DNA of 64,000 nucleotides, taken from Streptomyces sp. NBC_01237 (GTDB lineage: Bacteria > Actinomycetota > Actinomycetes > Streptomycetales > Streptomycetaceae). Where the stretch lies: contig NZ_CP108508.1 in the NCBI RefSeq assembly GCF_035917275.1, positions 2,170,001-2,234,000 of the forward strand. Direction: 5' to 3'. Each line of letters opens with the position of its first letter. Position 1 is the first letter of the stretch. The translations under genes and the position numbers were made by a program. A model generated the notes under the pieces. The model made no database searches. It had not been told where the DNA came from and saw nothing but the letters and a program-made list of their open reading frames with translations. Positions 19,235 to 28,731 of this stretch are shown in pieces.

Positions 19235-20742
19235 TATCCCCTACCGCTCCGGTGCTCGCGGAGCCGGTTGGCCGTATGGACGGCCCGCAGGACGGCGGCG
19301 GCCTTGTTGCGGCATTCGGTGTCCTCGGCGACGGGGTCGGAATCGGCGACGATCCCGGCTCCGGCCTGTACGTACGCGGTGCCGTCGCGCAGCAGCGCGG
19401 TGCGGATGGCGATGGCGGTGTCGGAGTCCCCGGCGAAGTCGAGGTAGCCGACGCAGCCTCCGTACAACCCGCGGCGGGTGGGTTCGAGCTCCTCGATGAT
19501 CTGCATCGCCCGCGGCTTGGGGGCCCCGGAGAGGGTGCCCGCCGGGAAGCAGGCGGTGAGGACGTCGAAGGCGGTGCGGTCCTCGGTGACGCGGCCGGTG
19601 ACGGTGGAGACGATGTGCATCACGTGGGAGTACCGCTCGACCGACATGAAGTCGACGACCTCGACGCTGCCGGGTTCGCAGACGCGCCCGAGGTCGTTGC
19701 GGCCGAGGTCGACGAGCATCAGGTGCTCGGCGCGTTCCTTCGGGTCGGCGAGCAGTTCCTCGGCGAGCGCCTGGTCCTCCTGCGGGGTGGCGCCGCGGTG
19801 CCGGGTCCCGGCGATCGGGTGGACCATGGCGCGCCCGTCCTCGACCTTGACGAGGGCTTCGGGGCTGGAGCCGACGACATCGAACCCGTCGAAGCGGAAG
19901 AGGTACATGTACGGCGACGGGTTGGTGGCGCGCAGCACCCGGTAGACGTCCAACGCGCTTGCCGTGCACGGGGTTTCGAAGCGCTGGGAGGGGACGACCT
20001 GGAAGGCCTCACCGGCCCTGATGCGTTCCTTGATGTCCTCGACGGCGTCCTGGAACTCCTCGCCGCCCCACAGGGCGGTGTACGGCGGCAGCTCGGACGG
20101 GGGCAGGACGGCGGGGGCGTTCTCCACGGGGCGGCGCAGGTCCTGCTCCATGGCGTCGAGCCGGGCGACGGCGTCCGCGTACGCCTCGTCGACGCCGGTC
20201 GCCAGGTCGTTGTGGTTGATCGCGTTGGCGATCAGCAGGACCGTGCCGTCCCAGTGGTCCAGGACGGCGAGGTCCGAGGTGAGGAGCATGGTCAGTTCGG
20301 GGAGTTCCAGGTCGTCCCCGCCGTGCTCACCGATCTTCTCCAGGCGGCGCACGATGTCGTACCCGAGGTAGCCGACCATGCCACCGGTGAAGGGCGGCAG
20401 TCCCTCGTCGGCGACCAGGTCGCGCGGGGTGTGCAGGGTCTCGACGGTGGCGCGCAGCGCCTGGAGCGGGTCCCCGGCGGCGGGGACGCCGACGGGCGGG
20501 GTGCCGAGCCAGTGGGCCTGCCCGTCGCGGGCGGTGAGGGTGGCGTCGCTGCGTACGCCGATGAAGGAGTAGCGGGACCAGGTGCGGCCGTTCTCCGCGG
20601 ATTCGAGGAGGAAGGTGCCGGTCCGCTCGGCCGCGAGCTTGCGGTACAGCCCGACCGGGGTGTCGCCGTCCGCGAGGAGCCGGCGGCTGACGGGGATGAC
20701 GCGCCGGTCGACGGCCAGCTTGCGGAAGGTGTCGAGATCCAT
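19234..20742 (-). CDS. trpE: anthranilate synthase component I
   Basis: 502 aa. Makes anthranilate from chorismate together with a glutaminase subunit not in this window. The feedback site for tryptophan (LLES at residues 45-48, then SRYSF) is intact. The chorismate-binding core has [35 protein letters not shown] and [11 protein letters not shown]. It starts 11 bases after the hisI stop, so hisI-trpE-TIGR02234 look like one transcript, separate from trpC-trpM-trpB-trpA. Confidence 0.96.
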   Translation of the reverse strand: MDLDTFRKLAVDRRVIPVSRRLLADGDTPVGLYRKLAAERTGTFLLESAENGRTWSRYSFIGVRSDATLTARDGQAHWLGTPPVGVPAAGDPLQALRATVETLHTPRDLVADEGLPPFTGGMVGYLGYDIVRRLEKIGEHGGDDLELPELTMLLTSDLAVLDHWDGTVLLIANAINHNDLATGVDEAYADAVARLDAMEQDLRRPVENAPAVLPPSELPPYTALWGGEEFQDAVEDIKERIRAGEAFQVVPSQRFETPCTASALDVYRVLRATNPSPYMYLFRFDGFDVVGSSPEALVKVEDGRAMVHPIAGTRHRGATPQEDQALAEELLADPKERAEHLMLVDLGRNDLGRVCEPGSVEVVDFMSVERYSHVMHIVSTVTGRVTEDRTAFDVLTACFPAGTLSGAPKPRAMQIIEELEPTRRGLYGGCVGYLDFAGDSDTAIAIRTALLRDGTAYVQAGAGIVADSDPVAEDTECRNKAAAVLRAVHTANRLREHRSGRG

Positions 20743-20753
20743 GGCCGGTGACC

Positions 20754-21134
20754 TTACTGCGTCGTGAGGGGGAGGACGTCCGCGTCGAAACAGGTGCGGT
20801 CCCCCGTGTGGCAGGCGGCACCCGTCTGGTCGACCTTCACCAGGACGGTGTCGGCGTCGCAGTCCAGGGCGACGGACCTGACCCGCTGGATGTGTCCGGA
20901 GGTGTCGCCCTTGACCCAGTACTCCTGGCGGCTGCGCGACCAGTAGGTGCAGCGGCCGGTGGTGAGGGTGCGGTGCAGCGCCTCGTCGTCCATCCAGCCG
21001 AGCATCAGCACCTCGCCGGTGTCGTACTGCTGGGCGATGGCGGGGACCAGGCCGTCGGCGCCGCGCTTGAGGCGGGCGGCGATGGCGGGGTCGAGGCTGC
21101 TGGCGGGCGGCGGGGTGCCGGGCGTGCTGGTCAT
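20754..21134 (-). CDS. hisI: phosphoribosyl-AMP cyclohydrolase
   Basis: 126 aa, third step of histidine synthesis. The Zn/Mg ligands lie in [21 protein letters not shown], with [19 protein letters not shown] before them. The start at 21134 (MTSTPGTPP) is chosen; an ATG three codons earlier is possible. It heads the trpE transcript, so one promoter in the 85-base gap to the divergent gene would serve both a His and a Trp gene. Confidence 0.95.
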   Translation of the reverse strand: MTSTPGTPPPASSLDPAIAARLKRGADGLVPAIAQQYDTGEVLMLGWMDDEALHRTLTTGRCTYWSRSRQEYWVKGDTSGHIQRVRSVALDCDADTVLVKVDQTGAACHTGDRTCFDADVLPLTTQ

Positions 21135-21219
21135 GGGGTCCATTGTGCCGTGGTGGCGGGAACCGGCCGGGCGGGCGTCCACTGGGCGGACCGCGGGGAC
21201 CGGTCGTACGCTGGCGGTC

Positions 21220-21852
21220 ATGTCGACCCATGCGAAGCGTGAACGTCTTCTGCTTGCCGACCTGTTGGAGGCGGCAGGTCCCGAGGCCCCGACCCTGTGC
21301 GACGGATGGAACGCCCGCGACCTGGCCGCCCATGTGGTGGTGCGCGAGCGGCGGCCGGACGCGGCGGGCGGGCTGCTCGTGGGCGCGCTGCGGAGCCGGA
21401 TGGAGCGGGTGCAGGCCGAATTCGCGGCGAAGCCGTACGAGGAGCTGATCCAGCTGATCCGTACGGGCCCGCCGCGATTCTCCCCGTACTCCCTCAAGCA
21501 GCTCGACGAGGTGGCCAACACCATCGAGTTCTACGTCCATACGGAGGACGTGCGCCGGGCCCAGGCCGACTGGTCGCGGCGGGAGCTGGACCCGGTCTTC
21601 GCCGATGTGCTGTGGTCGCGCACCGAGAAGATGGCACGGCTGCTGGGCCGCAGGTCCCCGGTGGGGATGGTGCTGCGCCGGCCGGACGGCCAGACGGCGG
21701 TGGCGCACAAGGGCACCCCGGTGGTGACGGTGACCGGGGAGCCGGGGGAGCTGCTGCTGTTCGCGTTCGGGCGGCAGGACGCGGCGACGGTGGAGCTGGA
21801 CGGCGACAAGGAAGCGGTGACCCGGCTGCACACGGCCCAGCTGGGGATGTAG
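21220..21852 (+). CDS. TIGR03085-family metal-binding protein (DinB/mycothiol-dependent isomerase-like)
   Basis: 210 aa. N-terminal helix-bundle segment with [20 protein letters not shown], which resembles the metal-binding His of mycothiol-dependent maleylpyruvate isomerase-like proteins, and [14 protein letters not shown] for another ligand set. The C-terminal third is a small sterol-carrier-like domain. The substrate is unknown; a thiol-dependent transfer or detoxification role is a family-level inference. Single gene, divergent from hisI. Confidence 0.8.
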   Translation: MSTHAKRERLLLADLLEAAGPEAPTLCDGWNARDLAAHVVVRERRPDAAGGLLVGALRSRMERVQAEFAAKPYEELIQLIRTGPPRFSPYSLKQLDEVANTIEFYVHTEDVRRAQADWSRRELDPVFADVLWSRTEKMARLLGRRSPVGMVLRRPDGQTAVAHKGTPVVTVTGEPGELLLFAFGRQDAATVELDGDKEAVTRLHTAQLGM

Positions 21853-21867
21853 CCCTCGCACCTCATG

Positions 21868-21898
21868 GGCCCGTACCGGGCCGGGTCCGGTACGGGCC
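21868..21898. terminator. bidirectional hairpin terminator
   Basis: Perfect 12-base arms GGCCCGTACCGG and CCGGTACGGGCC with a 7-base loop in the 97-base gap between two convergent genes. Confidence 0.7.
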
Positions 21899-21949
21899 GG
21901 TGCGTGCGGGGGCCGAGGCGTACGGGGCCGGGCCCGTGACGTGCCGGGC

Positions 21950-23206
21950 TCAGCCCGGCAGCTCGGCGTGGCGGAGCCGGGTGAAGGACAGGCCGATGAC
22001 GGCGCCCGCCGCGCACAGCGCCGCGCTGGCGACGAAGACCGGGCCGGTGCCCCAGGCGGCGACGGCCGCGCCGGTGACCGGGTAGCTGAGCGGTGCGACG
22101 GCGTGGGTGAAGAGCGTCGAGACCGAGGTGACCCGGCCGAGGTAGGCGGGTTCGGTCGCGGTCTGCACGAGCGCCGAGCACAGGGCGCCGCCGAGGCCCA
22201 TGAAGAGCCCGACGAGGGCGGCGACCGCGGCGGCCAGGGCCACCGACGGGGCGTACGCGAGGGCACCGACGCCGACCGCGCCGGTCAGCACGGTCACGCA
22301 CATCACGAGCCCGCCGCGCGGCACCCGGCCCCGGACCGCGAGCAGCAGGGCGGCCGCGCCCGCGCCGATACCGAACGCGGCGGCGATCCATCCCATGCCG
22401 GTGGCGCCCCAGTCGCGCTGCCGGGCGAGCAGGATCAGTCCGAGGTTGAGCGGTCCGACGAAGCCCAGTTCGCTGACGGCGATGACGAGCAGCAGCGGCC
22501 CGAGCAGCGGATGGCGGCGGATGTGGCGCAGCCCGTCGGTCAGCTCCTGCCAGGCCGTGCCGGATCGCTCGGTGGCGTCGCTTTCGGGCAGCGGCCGGAT
22601 CCGTACGGCCAGGAGCAGGGGCAGCGACACGGCGAAGAGCACCCCGGCGGCGGCGAAGGCGAGCACGGGCCCGCCGAGGGCGACCGCGAACCCGCCGAGC
22701 GGGGCGCCGAGGACATTGGCGGCGCGGGAGGAGAGTCCGCGCAGCCCCTGGATCCTGGTGAGCTGTCCGGCGGTACTGATCCGGGGCGGCAGGGCACCGA
22801 CGGCGGGCAGGAACAGGGCGTCGACCACGCCGAAGACCAGCGCGACGGCGATCAGCATCCACAGCGCGGGCGAGGTGAACAGCAGGGCGCCCGCCAGGCC
22901 CAGGACGACGACGCAGCGCGCGATGTCGCTGCCGATGACGACGCGGCGCGGGCCGAACCGGTCGGCGAGCACTCCCCCGCCGAGCATCAGCAGGGCCCTG
23001 GGTATGGAGCCGACGGCGAGCACGATTCCGGTCTGGGAGGCGCTGCCGGTGCGGGCGGCGGCCCAGGCGAGGGCCATGTAGTAGACGCTGTCGCCGATCA
23101 TCGACGCGGTGTACGCGCCGAGCCAGCGCAGCACGTTGCCGTCGCGGTGGGCGGGGCGCTCGGCGGGAGCGGCCGGGCCGGTGGCCGTGAGGGTGGTGCC
23201 GGTCAT
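21950..23206 (-). CDS. MFS transporter (EntS-like exporter)
   Basis: 418 aa with 12 hydrophobic segments. The loop between helices 2 and 3 carries [17 protein letters not shown], the MFS motif A. Overall layout resembles EntS/MefA-type efflux proteins. The ATG at 23206 has GAGAGG upstream. It lies 28 bases after an ArsR-like regulator gene on the same strand, so the two form an operon controlled by the operator at 23850-23871. Its export substrate is unknown; a drug, metal chelate or own metabolite would all fit. Confidence 0.9.
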   Translation of the reverse strand: MTGTTLTATGPAAPAERPAHRDGNVLRWLGAYTASMIGDSVYYMALAWAAARTGSASQTGIVLAVGSIPRALLMLGGGVLADRFGPRRVVIGSDIARCVVVLGLAGALLFTSPALWMLIAVALVFGVVDALFLPAVGALPPRISTAGQLTRIQGLRGLSSRAANVLGAPLGGFAVALGGPVLAFAAAGVLFAVSLPLLLAVRIRPLPESDATERSGTAWQELTDGLRHIRRHPLLGPLLLVIAVSELGFVGPLNLGLILLARQRDWGATGMGWIAAAFGIGAGAAALLLAVRGRVPRGGLVMCVTVLTGAVGVGALAYAPSVALAAAVAALVGLFMGLGGALCSALVQTATEPAYLGRVTSVSTLFTHAVAPLSYPVTGAAVAAWGTGPVFVASAALCAAGAVIGLSFTRLRHAELPG

Positions 23207-23234
23207 GGGGGTCGTCCTCTCGGGGCGCGCCGCG

Positions 23235-23822
23235 TCAGGTGCGGAACGGGAATCCGTACACATGCAGGGCGACGTTCTCGCGGCCCTCCGTGTCGCCCGC
23301 CTCGAAGCGGTCGCGGCCCCGGTCCTCGTACCGCTTGACCAGGTCGTGCATCTCCCGGCCGAGGGAGGCGAGCTCGTCGGCGGTGAGCGTGGCCAGGTAC
23401 TCGGAGCTGAAGGAGGCACTGCGCCACTGCGCCGACCAGGTCCGGTACGAGTCGAGGAAGCGGCGGTGGAGTTCGATGTGCTGGTCGAACGAGAGGCGGC
23501 CCACGGCGGAGTGCGTGGCGGCCTTCTCGGGTGCGTCGTCGAAGTCCTCGCTGTGGAAGGTCAGCCCCTTGGAGGCGGGCCGCCACCAGCGCTCGCGGCC
23601 GTCCGTTCCCTGCCCCTCGGCCTCCTCGATCAGCCCGTGGTCGGCGAGCCTGCGCAGGTGGTAGCTGACCAGGGAGACGGCCTCGTCGACCTGTTCGGCC
23701 AGCTGGGAGGCGGTGGCCGAGCGGGCGATGTAGAGCGCCCGGTAGAGCTTCATCCGCAGGGGGTGACCGAACGCCTTGAGGGTGTCGAGGTCGGAGACGC
23801 GGCGGGGTTCGTTGCTGGGCAT
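23235..23822 (-). CDS. ArsR-like winged-helix transcriptional regulator
   Basis: 195 aa. Residues ~10-75 form a winged helix: DTLKAFGHPLRMKLYRAL, then ATASQLAEQVDEAVSLVSYHLRRLADHGLIEE. The C-terminal half is rich in Trp/His/charged residues and probably binds a ligand. No Cys-based metal site is seen, so it is not a classical metal sensor. A perfect palindrome lies 28-49 bases upstream of the start, which suggests that it represses itself and the MFS gene. Confidence 0.88.
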   Translation of the reverse strand: MPSNEPRRVSDLDTLKAFGHPLRMKLYRALYIARSATASQLAEQVDEAVSLVSYHLRRLADHGLIEEAEGQGTDGRERWWRPASKGLTFHSEDFDDAPEKAATHSAVGRLSFDQHIELHRRFLDSYRTWSAQWRSASFSSEYLATLTADELASLGREMHDLVKRYEDRGRDRFEAGDTEGRENVALHVYGFPFRT

Positions 23823-23849
23823 GCCCCCACCGTAGAAAGAAAAGGAAAC

Positions 23850-23871
23850 TTGCGCAATATTTATTGCGCAA
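23850..23871. promoter_or_regulatory. palindromic operator of the regulator/MFS operon
   Basis: Perfect inverted repeat: arms TTGCGCAATA and TATTGCGCAA around TT. It is AT-rich against a GC-rich background and lies immediately upstream of the regulator start. A further partial half-site (GCAATAAATGC) adjoins it. Size and symmetry fit a dimeric winged-helix protein. Confidence 0.8.
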
Positions 23872-23917
23872 TAAATGCTGCGGGTTCTCGCCGACTGTCG
23901 GCTGCCGGGTGACGCGT

Positions 23918-24046
23918 GACGGCCCGGCGGGATCGGCGGGTTCGGCGTTTCGGCAGGACCGGCGGGTTCGGCGTTCCGGCGGGATCGGCGGGATCGGCGG
24001 GTCCGGCGGTGTCGGCAGGACCGGCGGGATCGGCGGGTCCGGGGCT
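23918..24046. repeat. tandem 9-base GC-rich repeats (GGCGGGATC / GGCGGGTTC)
   Basis: About a dozen imperfect copies of a 9-base unit fill the gap between the PucR-type gene stop and the operator above. No gene seen in it. Such a minisatellite may vary between strains. Confidence 0.7.
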
Positions 24047-24047
24047 C

Positions 24048-25493
24048 TCAGGCGCCCAGCAGCCGTCGAGCGGCCAGCGCCAGGGACACCTCGACCGCGT
24101 CCGAGGGCCGGGTCAGGCACCGCCCCGTGAGCTGCTCGAACCGCCGGAGCCGGTTGAGCACGGTGTTGCGGTGGCAGTACAGCCGCGCTCCGGCACGCTG
24201 CGCCGACCCGTCCGAGTCCAGCCACGCCGTGAGGGTCGCGATGAGGACGTCCCGGTCGGCGGGGTCCAGTCGGCCGAGCGGCCCCAGCACCCGGGCCGCG
24301 AGCGCGGCGCCGAGGTCCGGGGAGGAGACGACGAGGGCGGCCGGCAGGTGCTCGTCGAGCAGGACCACTCCCCCGGCCGCCGGGCAGGCCCGCAGCGCGG
24401 TCTGCGCCAGCCTCCTCGCGTCGCCGAGCGCGGCAAGCCCCTCCACGACCGAGCTGATCCCGGTCCGGGTACCGGCCGGGGCCGACAACTCGGCTGCGAT
24501 CAGGGCGAGTTCCCCCGGAGCGGCGGCGGTGTCGGTACCGCCGTCCGGGCCCGCAGCGTCCTCGCCCGTTCCGCCCTCCACCGACGTGTCCGCCGGCGCC
24601 GCCCCGCCCAGCGGCAGGATCGCCAACTCGCCCTCCGGAGCCGAGTGCCAGAGCACCGGCGTGCCCGCGGGCAGGGTCAGCGGCGGCAGGGCGGCGTCGT
24701 GCGGGGCGCGGTGGGCGACCGAGGCGGGCCGGACGGCCGGGACGGCCTGGACAGACGAGATGACCGGGACGGCCGAGGCAGGCGGGACGGCTTGGACGGC
24801 CGGGACGGCTTGGACGGCGAGCACCGCGTACCGGCCGTGCTCCGGGATGCCCAGCATCGCCGCCGCGTCCGGCAGATCCGCGATCCGGGCCGTGCCGTCC
24901 AGCAGCGCGGCCGTGATCAGCCGCTGCTGGTTCTCACGGCGCCAGGTCAGCCGTCGTTCGGCCTGGCGGTAGGCGTCGGCCACCACCCCGCAGTGCTCGT
25001 CCACGAAGTTCCAGACGTCGGCGGCGACATGGACGAGCAGCCGTACGTCGTCGGGGTTCCGACGGGCGGTCTCGTCGACGAGGTCCTGCCAGACCATCGC
25101 CCCGCCCATCCGGAAGGCGTGCAGGACGGCGTCGAGCGGCACGCCCTGCCCGGCCCGGATCTCGCCGATCCACCGCGAGGTGCGGTGGGCGGCCTCCCGG
25201 AACTCCCGTGGCTGGATCAGCGAGCCGACGTTGTGCCGCAGCGAATGGTGGACCTCCTGCCAGACCTCGGACCGGTCGGCCTCGATCGCCGGGCGGTAGC
25301 CGGGTTCCTGTTCGTACAGGGCGTCGACGAGCCGCTCCGTGAGCTCCGGCAGCGCCGCGACGAGGACCCGCGCGGCCCGGTGCAGCACCTCGACGGCCTC
25401 GCGGTCGGCCAGCGAACGGAAGCGTCGCGGCGACGGCACCGCGGAGGGCGGACCGTGCGGTGCCCGGATCCGTGAACGTACGACCTGTGGCAT
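24048..25493 (-). CDS. PucR-family transcriptional regulator
   Basis: 481 aa. The N-terminal ~190 residues are a helical sensor-like region (RsbR-like, with RWIGEIRAGQGVPLDAVLHAFRMGG); the C-terminus holds the PucR helix-turn-helix, ending in LYCHRNTVLNRLRRFEQLTGR. The ATG at 25493 has GGAGG 5 bases upstream. An Ala/Val/Pro repeat of the type AVQAVPAVQAVP at about residues 220-256 is encoded by imperfect repeats of 18 bases and looks like an expanded linker. Targets unknown; the neighbour is another regulator. Confidence 0.87.
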   Translation of the reverse strand: MPQVVRSRIRAPHGPPSAVPSPRRFRSLADREAVEVLHRAARVLVAALPELTERLVDALYEQEPGYRPAIEADRSEVWQEVHHSLRHNVGSLIQPREFREAAHRTSRWIGEIRAGQGVPLDAVLHAFRMGGAMVWQDLVDETARRNPDDVRLLVHVAADVWNFVDEHCGVVADAYRQAERRLTWRRENQQRLITAALLDGTARIADLPDAAAMLGIPEHGRYAVLAVQAVPAVQAVPPASAVPVISSVQAVPAVRPASVAHRAPHDAALPPLTLPAGTPVLWHSAPEGELAILPLGGAAPADTSVEGGTGEDAAGPDGGTDTAAAPGELALIAAELSAPAGTRTGISSVVEGLAALGDARRLAQTALRACPAAGGVVLLDEHLPAALVVSSPDLGAALAARVLGPLGRLDPADRDVLIATLTAWLDSDGSAQRAGARLYCHRNTVLNRLRRFEQLTGRCLTRPSDAVEVSLALAARRLLGA

Positions 25494-25618
25494 GGCGGCC
25501 TCCACCGGGAATCGGCCGGCTCCGGGTCGGGCCGGCTCGGGCACCCGGCCCGGCAGTGGGCGCGAGCACGACCGAATGATCCTGACGGTCGCAGAATGAC
25601 ATACCGCCCGGTCGGTAC

Positions 25619-28498
25619 CTAGAGGTCTGCGGAATACTTCTCATCACGGTCCGGCAACCTCCCGGACACATGAGGGACTTCCGGCCGGCCACCGGCGAAC
25701 AGCCGGGCCAGTTCGGTCCGGGAGCGGATGCCCAGCGCGGCGAAGACATTGCGCAGATGGTGGTCGACGGTCCGGGGGCTCAGGGAGAGCCGCTCCGCCA
25801 CTTCGCGGTTGGTGGCGCCCTCGGCCACACAGCGGGCGATGCGCCGCTGCTGCGGGGTGAGCCCGGCCGACGGCCCGGTCCCTCCGGTCTCCGGTACGTC
25901 CACCGCCTCCCCCGCCGCCCGCAGTTCCCCGCCCGCCCGGACCGCCCAGGCGCGTGCGGAGCAGCGTTCGAAGGCGACGAGGGCGTCGCGCAGCGGGCCG
26001 CGGGCCTCCCTGGTACGGCGCCGGCGGCGCAGCCACTGCCCGTACAGCAGCTGGGTGCGGGCCCGTTCGAAGCCGCCGTCGGCCCGGTCGTGATGGGCCA
26101 GGGCTTCCGCGTACCGGGCGGCGGCCTCCTCCGGGGGTGCCAGCAGGGCCCGGCAGCGGGCGAGCTGGGCGGGGGCCTGCGGGTCGGCGGTGTTCGCGCT
26201 CCACCGAGCGAACTCGGCGACGGCCGTGGCGAGTCCGGCCGCCGTCGCGCCGTCGCCGTCGTCGGCGGCCCGCCCGGAGAGCACGGCCGCCTCGATGTAG
26301 CAGGGCACGGCGAGCATCCGGGCGGCGAAGTGGCCCTGGTGCGGTCCCGGCCGCACCAAGGGCGCGAGCCGGGCCGCCGCCTCACCGGGGCGCCCGCAGG
26401 CCAGGTCCGCGCGGGCGACCGCCCAGGTGGCGAGGGTCACCGCCTGGGCGAGCCCGTGCGGCCCCGCCGCGGCCAGGGCGGCGTCGTGGTGGGCGGCGCA
26501 GACCTCCGCGGGGCCCTCCACCGACGCGGCGAGGGCCAGCACGGCGTGCAGGTGGGCGGAGGCGTTGGGCTGTCCGGTACGGCGCGCGGCGTGCAGTCCC
26601 TCCAGCGCGTGGGCGCGGGCCCCGGCGTGCCGTCCGGCCCGCAGTTCGGCGTAGGCGAGGTGTTCCAGGGCCCGCGGCAGCAGTTCGTCGGGCCCCTTCG
26701 TGCGTACGGCGGCGAGTGCCCGCGCCCCGGCCCGGCAGGCGGCGTCGACCTCGCCGAGCACCAGGGCCGAGACTCCGGCCCGCAGCAGGGCGGGCGGGTC
26801 CTCGGTGCGGTCGGCGAAGTCGAGGCACCGGCGCAGCAGGGCATGCCCTTCGGCGGTACGTGAACCCAGTACGGCGCACATTCCGGCCCGGTACCGGTCC
26901 AGGGCACGGTCGGGCGACGCGAGGGGGATGCGGCGCATCGCGTCCAGGTAGGCGCGGGCGTCGCCCGTCGCCCAGGCGGCCTCGGCCGCGCCGAGCAGGG
27001 CGTCGAGGGTGCGGCGGGGGTCGTGCGGGGCGAGCAGCGCGGCCGCGGCGAGGAGCGCTTCCCTGGCGTCGGCCGCGGGTCCGGCGCGCAGGGCGAGCAT
27101 GCCGTGCACATAGGGGGCGAGGCCGCCTTCCGGGGCACCGGCCGGACCGCGACGGGCCAGCAGCGCGCGGGTCCGGGCCGGGTCGCCCGCGAGCCTGGCG
27201 TGGTCGGCGGCTTCGGCGAACCGCGCGGCGCGCAGGGTGGCGTCGGTGGAGAGCACGGCCGCGCGGACCAGCGCGGCGGACCGTTCGGCGGGCGGGCGCG
27301 GGGCCACGGCGGCGGCCGCCAGCAGTCCGGCGAGCGCGGCGTCGGGGCCCGGGACGGCGCAGGCCCGCTGGACGAGCGCGGGCAGCGGCGGCCGCTGCGG
27401 CGAGGCAGCCGCCAGCAGGGTGGCGAGCAGGCCGTGGGCGGCGCGGCGGCGCTCCGGCGGCGCGTGGCGCAGGACGGCGCGGCCCAGCAGCGGGTGGCGG
27501 AAGTGGACGCGGCTGCCCACGCGTTGGAGTGCGCTCACGGTTCCGGCGGGCCCGAACAGCGCACGGTCCACCACCGCGGGGGCCAGGCCCGCCCGGTTGC
27601 CCGCCCGCAGCAGCAGGGCGGTCTCCGACCCGGTGCCCTCGGGTTCGTGTTCCTGGGCCGCCGCGGCGAGCAGGAGCAGGGTGCGGGTGTCGGCCGGGAG
27701 TCCGTCGAGGTGGGCGGCGTGGTCGGCCAGCACGCTTTCGCCGCCGGGCAGCGGGTAGGGCAGCGGGGTGCGTCCGGTCAGCTGGTCGGGGGTGAGGCGG
27801 CCCGCGAGTCCGGCGAGCAGGCGCGGGTTTCCGGCCGCCTCCCGCAGCAGCTCGCTCCGTACGACCGGGTCGGGCTCACCGGCGTCGTCGGTGAGCCGGT
27901 CCAGGAACGCCGAGGCCGCGTCCTCGTCCAGGGGCCCGAGCCGGACGGCGGGCAGTCCGGCGAAGCAGGTCTCCGCGGCGGCACCGCTCCTGTCGACGGC
28001 ACCGATCCCCTCGACAGCGGTGATCAGCACGGCGACCCGGCTGCCCGCACCGAGCCGGCGGGCCGCGAAGGCGAGGGCGGCCCGCGAGGCGGGGTCCCAG
28101 GCGTGGGCGTCGTCCACGCAGACCAGCAACGGCCGTTCGGCGCCGAGTTCCCGCAGCAGGGCGAGCAGGGCGCCAGGGGTGATGCCGTTGCGCAGTACGA
28201 GGTCGGGCGGTACGGGCAGGGGGCCCGGCGCGGAACAGAGCAGGGCGTGCAGCCCGCTGTGCGGCAGGTGGCGTTCGGCGGGGGCCGCGGCGGCCTGGAG
28301 CAGGTGCCCCGCACCGCGGTCCCGGTGGGCGGCGGCGGCCTGGAGCAGGAGGGCGGTGCGGCCGAGGCCCGGGGGTGCGGTCAGTGCGAGCGCACCGCCG
28401 TCGCCCCGGTGCAGTCGGGCCAACAAGGTTTCCAGGATGGCGAGTTCACCGCTGCGGCCGTACAGCCGGGGCGGACTGTGCACGGTCGATGGGGTCAC
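25619..28498 (-). CDS. large LuxR-family (LAL) regulator
   Basis: 959 aa, the LAL size class. N-terminal AAA-type ATPase: Walker A region APPGLGRT at 41-48, in which the usual Lys is Arg47, and Walker B LLVCVDDAH with Asp129/130. A long Ala/Leu/Arg-rich helical repeat region (TPR-like) follows, and a LuxR helix-turn-helix at about 879-940 (GLTPQQRRIARCVAEGATNREVAERLSLSPRTV). GTG start; the ribosome site is weak. LAL regulators often control secondary metabolism or sugar use; the target is not evident here. Confidence 0.9.
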   Translation of the reverse strand: MTPSTVHSPPRLYGRSGELAILETLLARLHRGDGGALALTAPPGLGRTALLLQAAAAHRDRGAGHLLQAAAAPAERHLPHSGLHALLCSAPGPLPVPPDLVLRNGITPGALLALLRELGAERPLLVCVDDAHAWDPASRAALAFAARRLGAGSRVAVLITAVEGIGAVDRSGAAAETCFAGLPAVRLGPLDEDAASAFLDRLTDDAGEPDPVVRSELLREAAGNPRLLAGLAGRLTPDQLTGRTPLPYPLPGGESVLADHAAHLDGLPADTRTLLLLAAAAQEHEPEGTGSETALLLRAGNRAGLAPAVVDRALFGPAGTVSALQRVGSRVHFRHPLLGRAVLRHAPPERRRAAHGLLATLLAAASPQRPPLPALVQRACAVPGPDAALAGLLAAAAVAPRPPAERSAALVRAAVLSTDATLRAARFAEAADHARLAGDPARTRALLARRGPAGAPEGGLAPYVHGMLALRAGPAADAREALLAAAALLAPHDPRRTLDALLGAAEAAWATGDARAYLDAMRRIPLASPDRALDRYRAGMCAVLGSRTAEGHALLRRCLDFADRTEDPPALLRAGVSALVLGEVDAACRAGARALAAVRTKGPDELLPRALEHLAYAELRAGRHAGARAHALEGLHAARRTGQPNASAHLHAVLALAASVEGPAEVCAAHHDAALAAAGPHGLAQAVTLATWAVARADLACGRPGEAAARLAPLVRPGPHQGHFAARMLAVPCYIEAAVLSGRAADDGDGATAAGLATAVAEFARWSANTADPQAPAQLARCRALLAPPEEAAARYAEALAHHDRADGGFERARTQLLYGQWLRRRRRTREARGPLRDALVAFERCSARAWAVRAGGELRAAGEAVDVPETGGTGPSAGLTPQQRRIARCVAEGATNREVAERLSLSPRTVDHHLRNVFAALGIRSRTELARLFAGGRPEVPHVSGRLPDRDEKYSADL

Positions 28499-28690
28499 AC
28501 CCGCACGTTACTTCCGCGTAACGAGTCCCGGAAGGTCCGCGTCCGCCGGCCCGTCCGGGGCGGCCCGGTGCGGTGCGGACTCACAGGGCGGAGGCGGGGG
28601 CGCTGTGCACGGGCACACACGGGGAGGGGGCGGAAGCGCACGCACGGCCGGGAGCACCTACGCGGAGGGGTTGGGAGCACACGCGTGGAA

Positions 28691-28719
28691 GGGCCGGACC
28701 GTCCGCGCCGGTCCGGCCC
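28691..28719 (-). terminator. hairpin terminator after the cutinase gene
   Basis: Perfect 10-base arms GGGCCGGACC and GGTCCGGCCC with a 9-base loop, 13-41 bases past the cutinase stop on the minus strand. The remaining 190 bases to the LAL gene start hold no gene. Confidence 0.65.
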
Positions 28720-28731
28720 CCCTCCCCCCGA

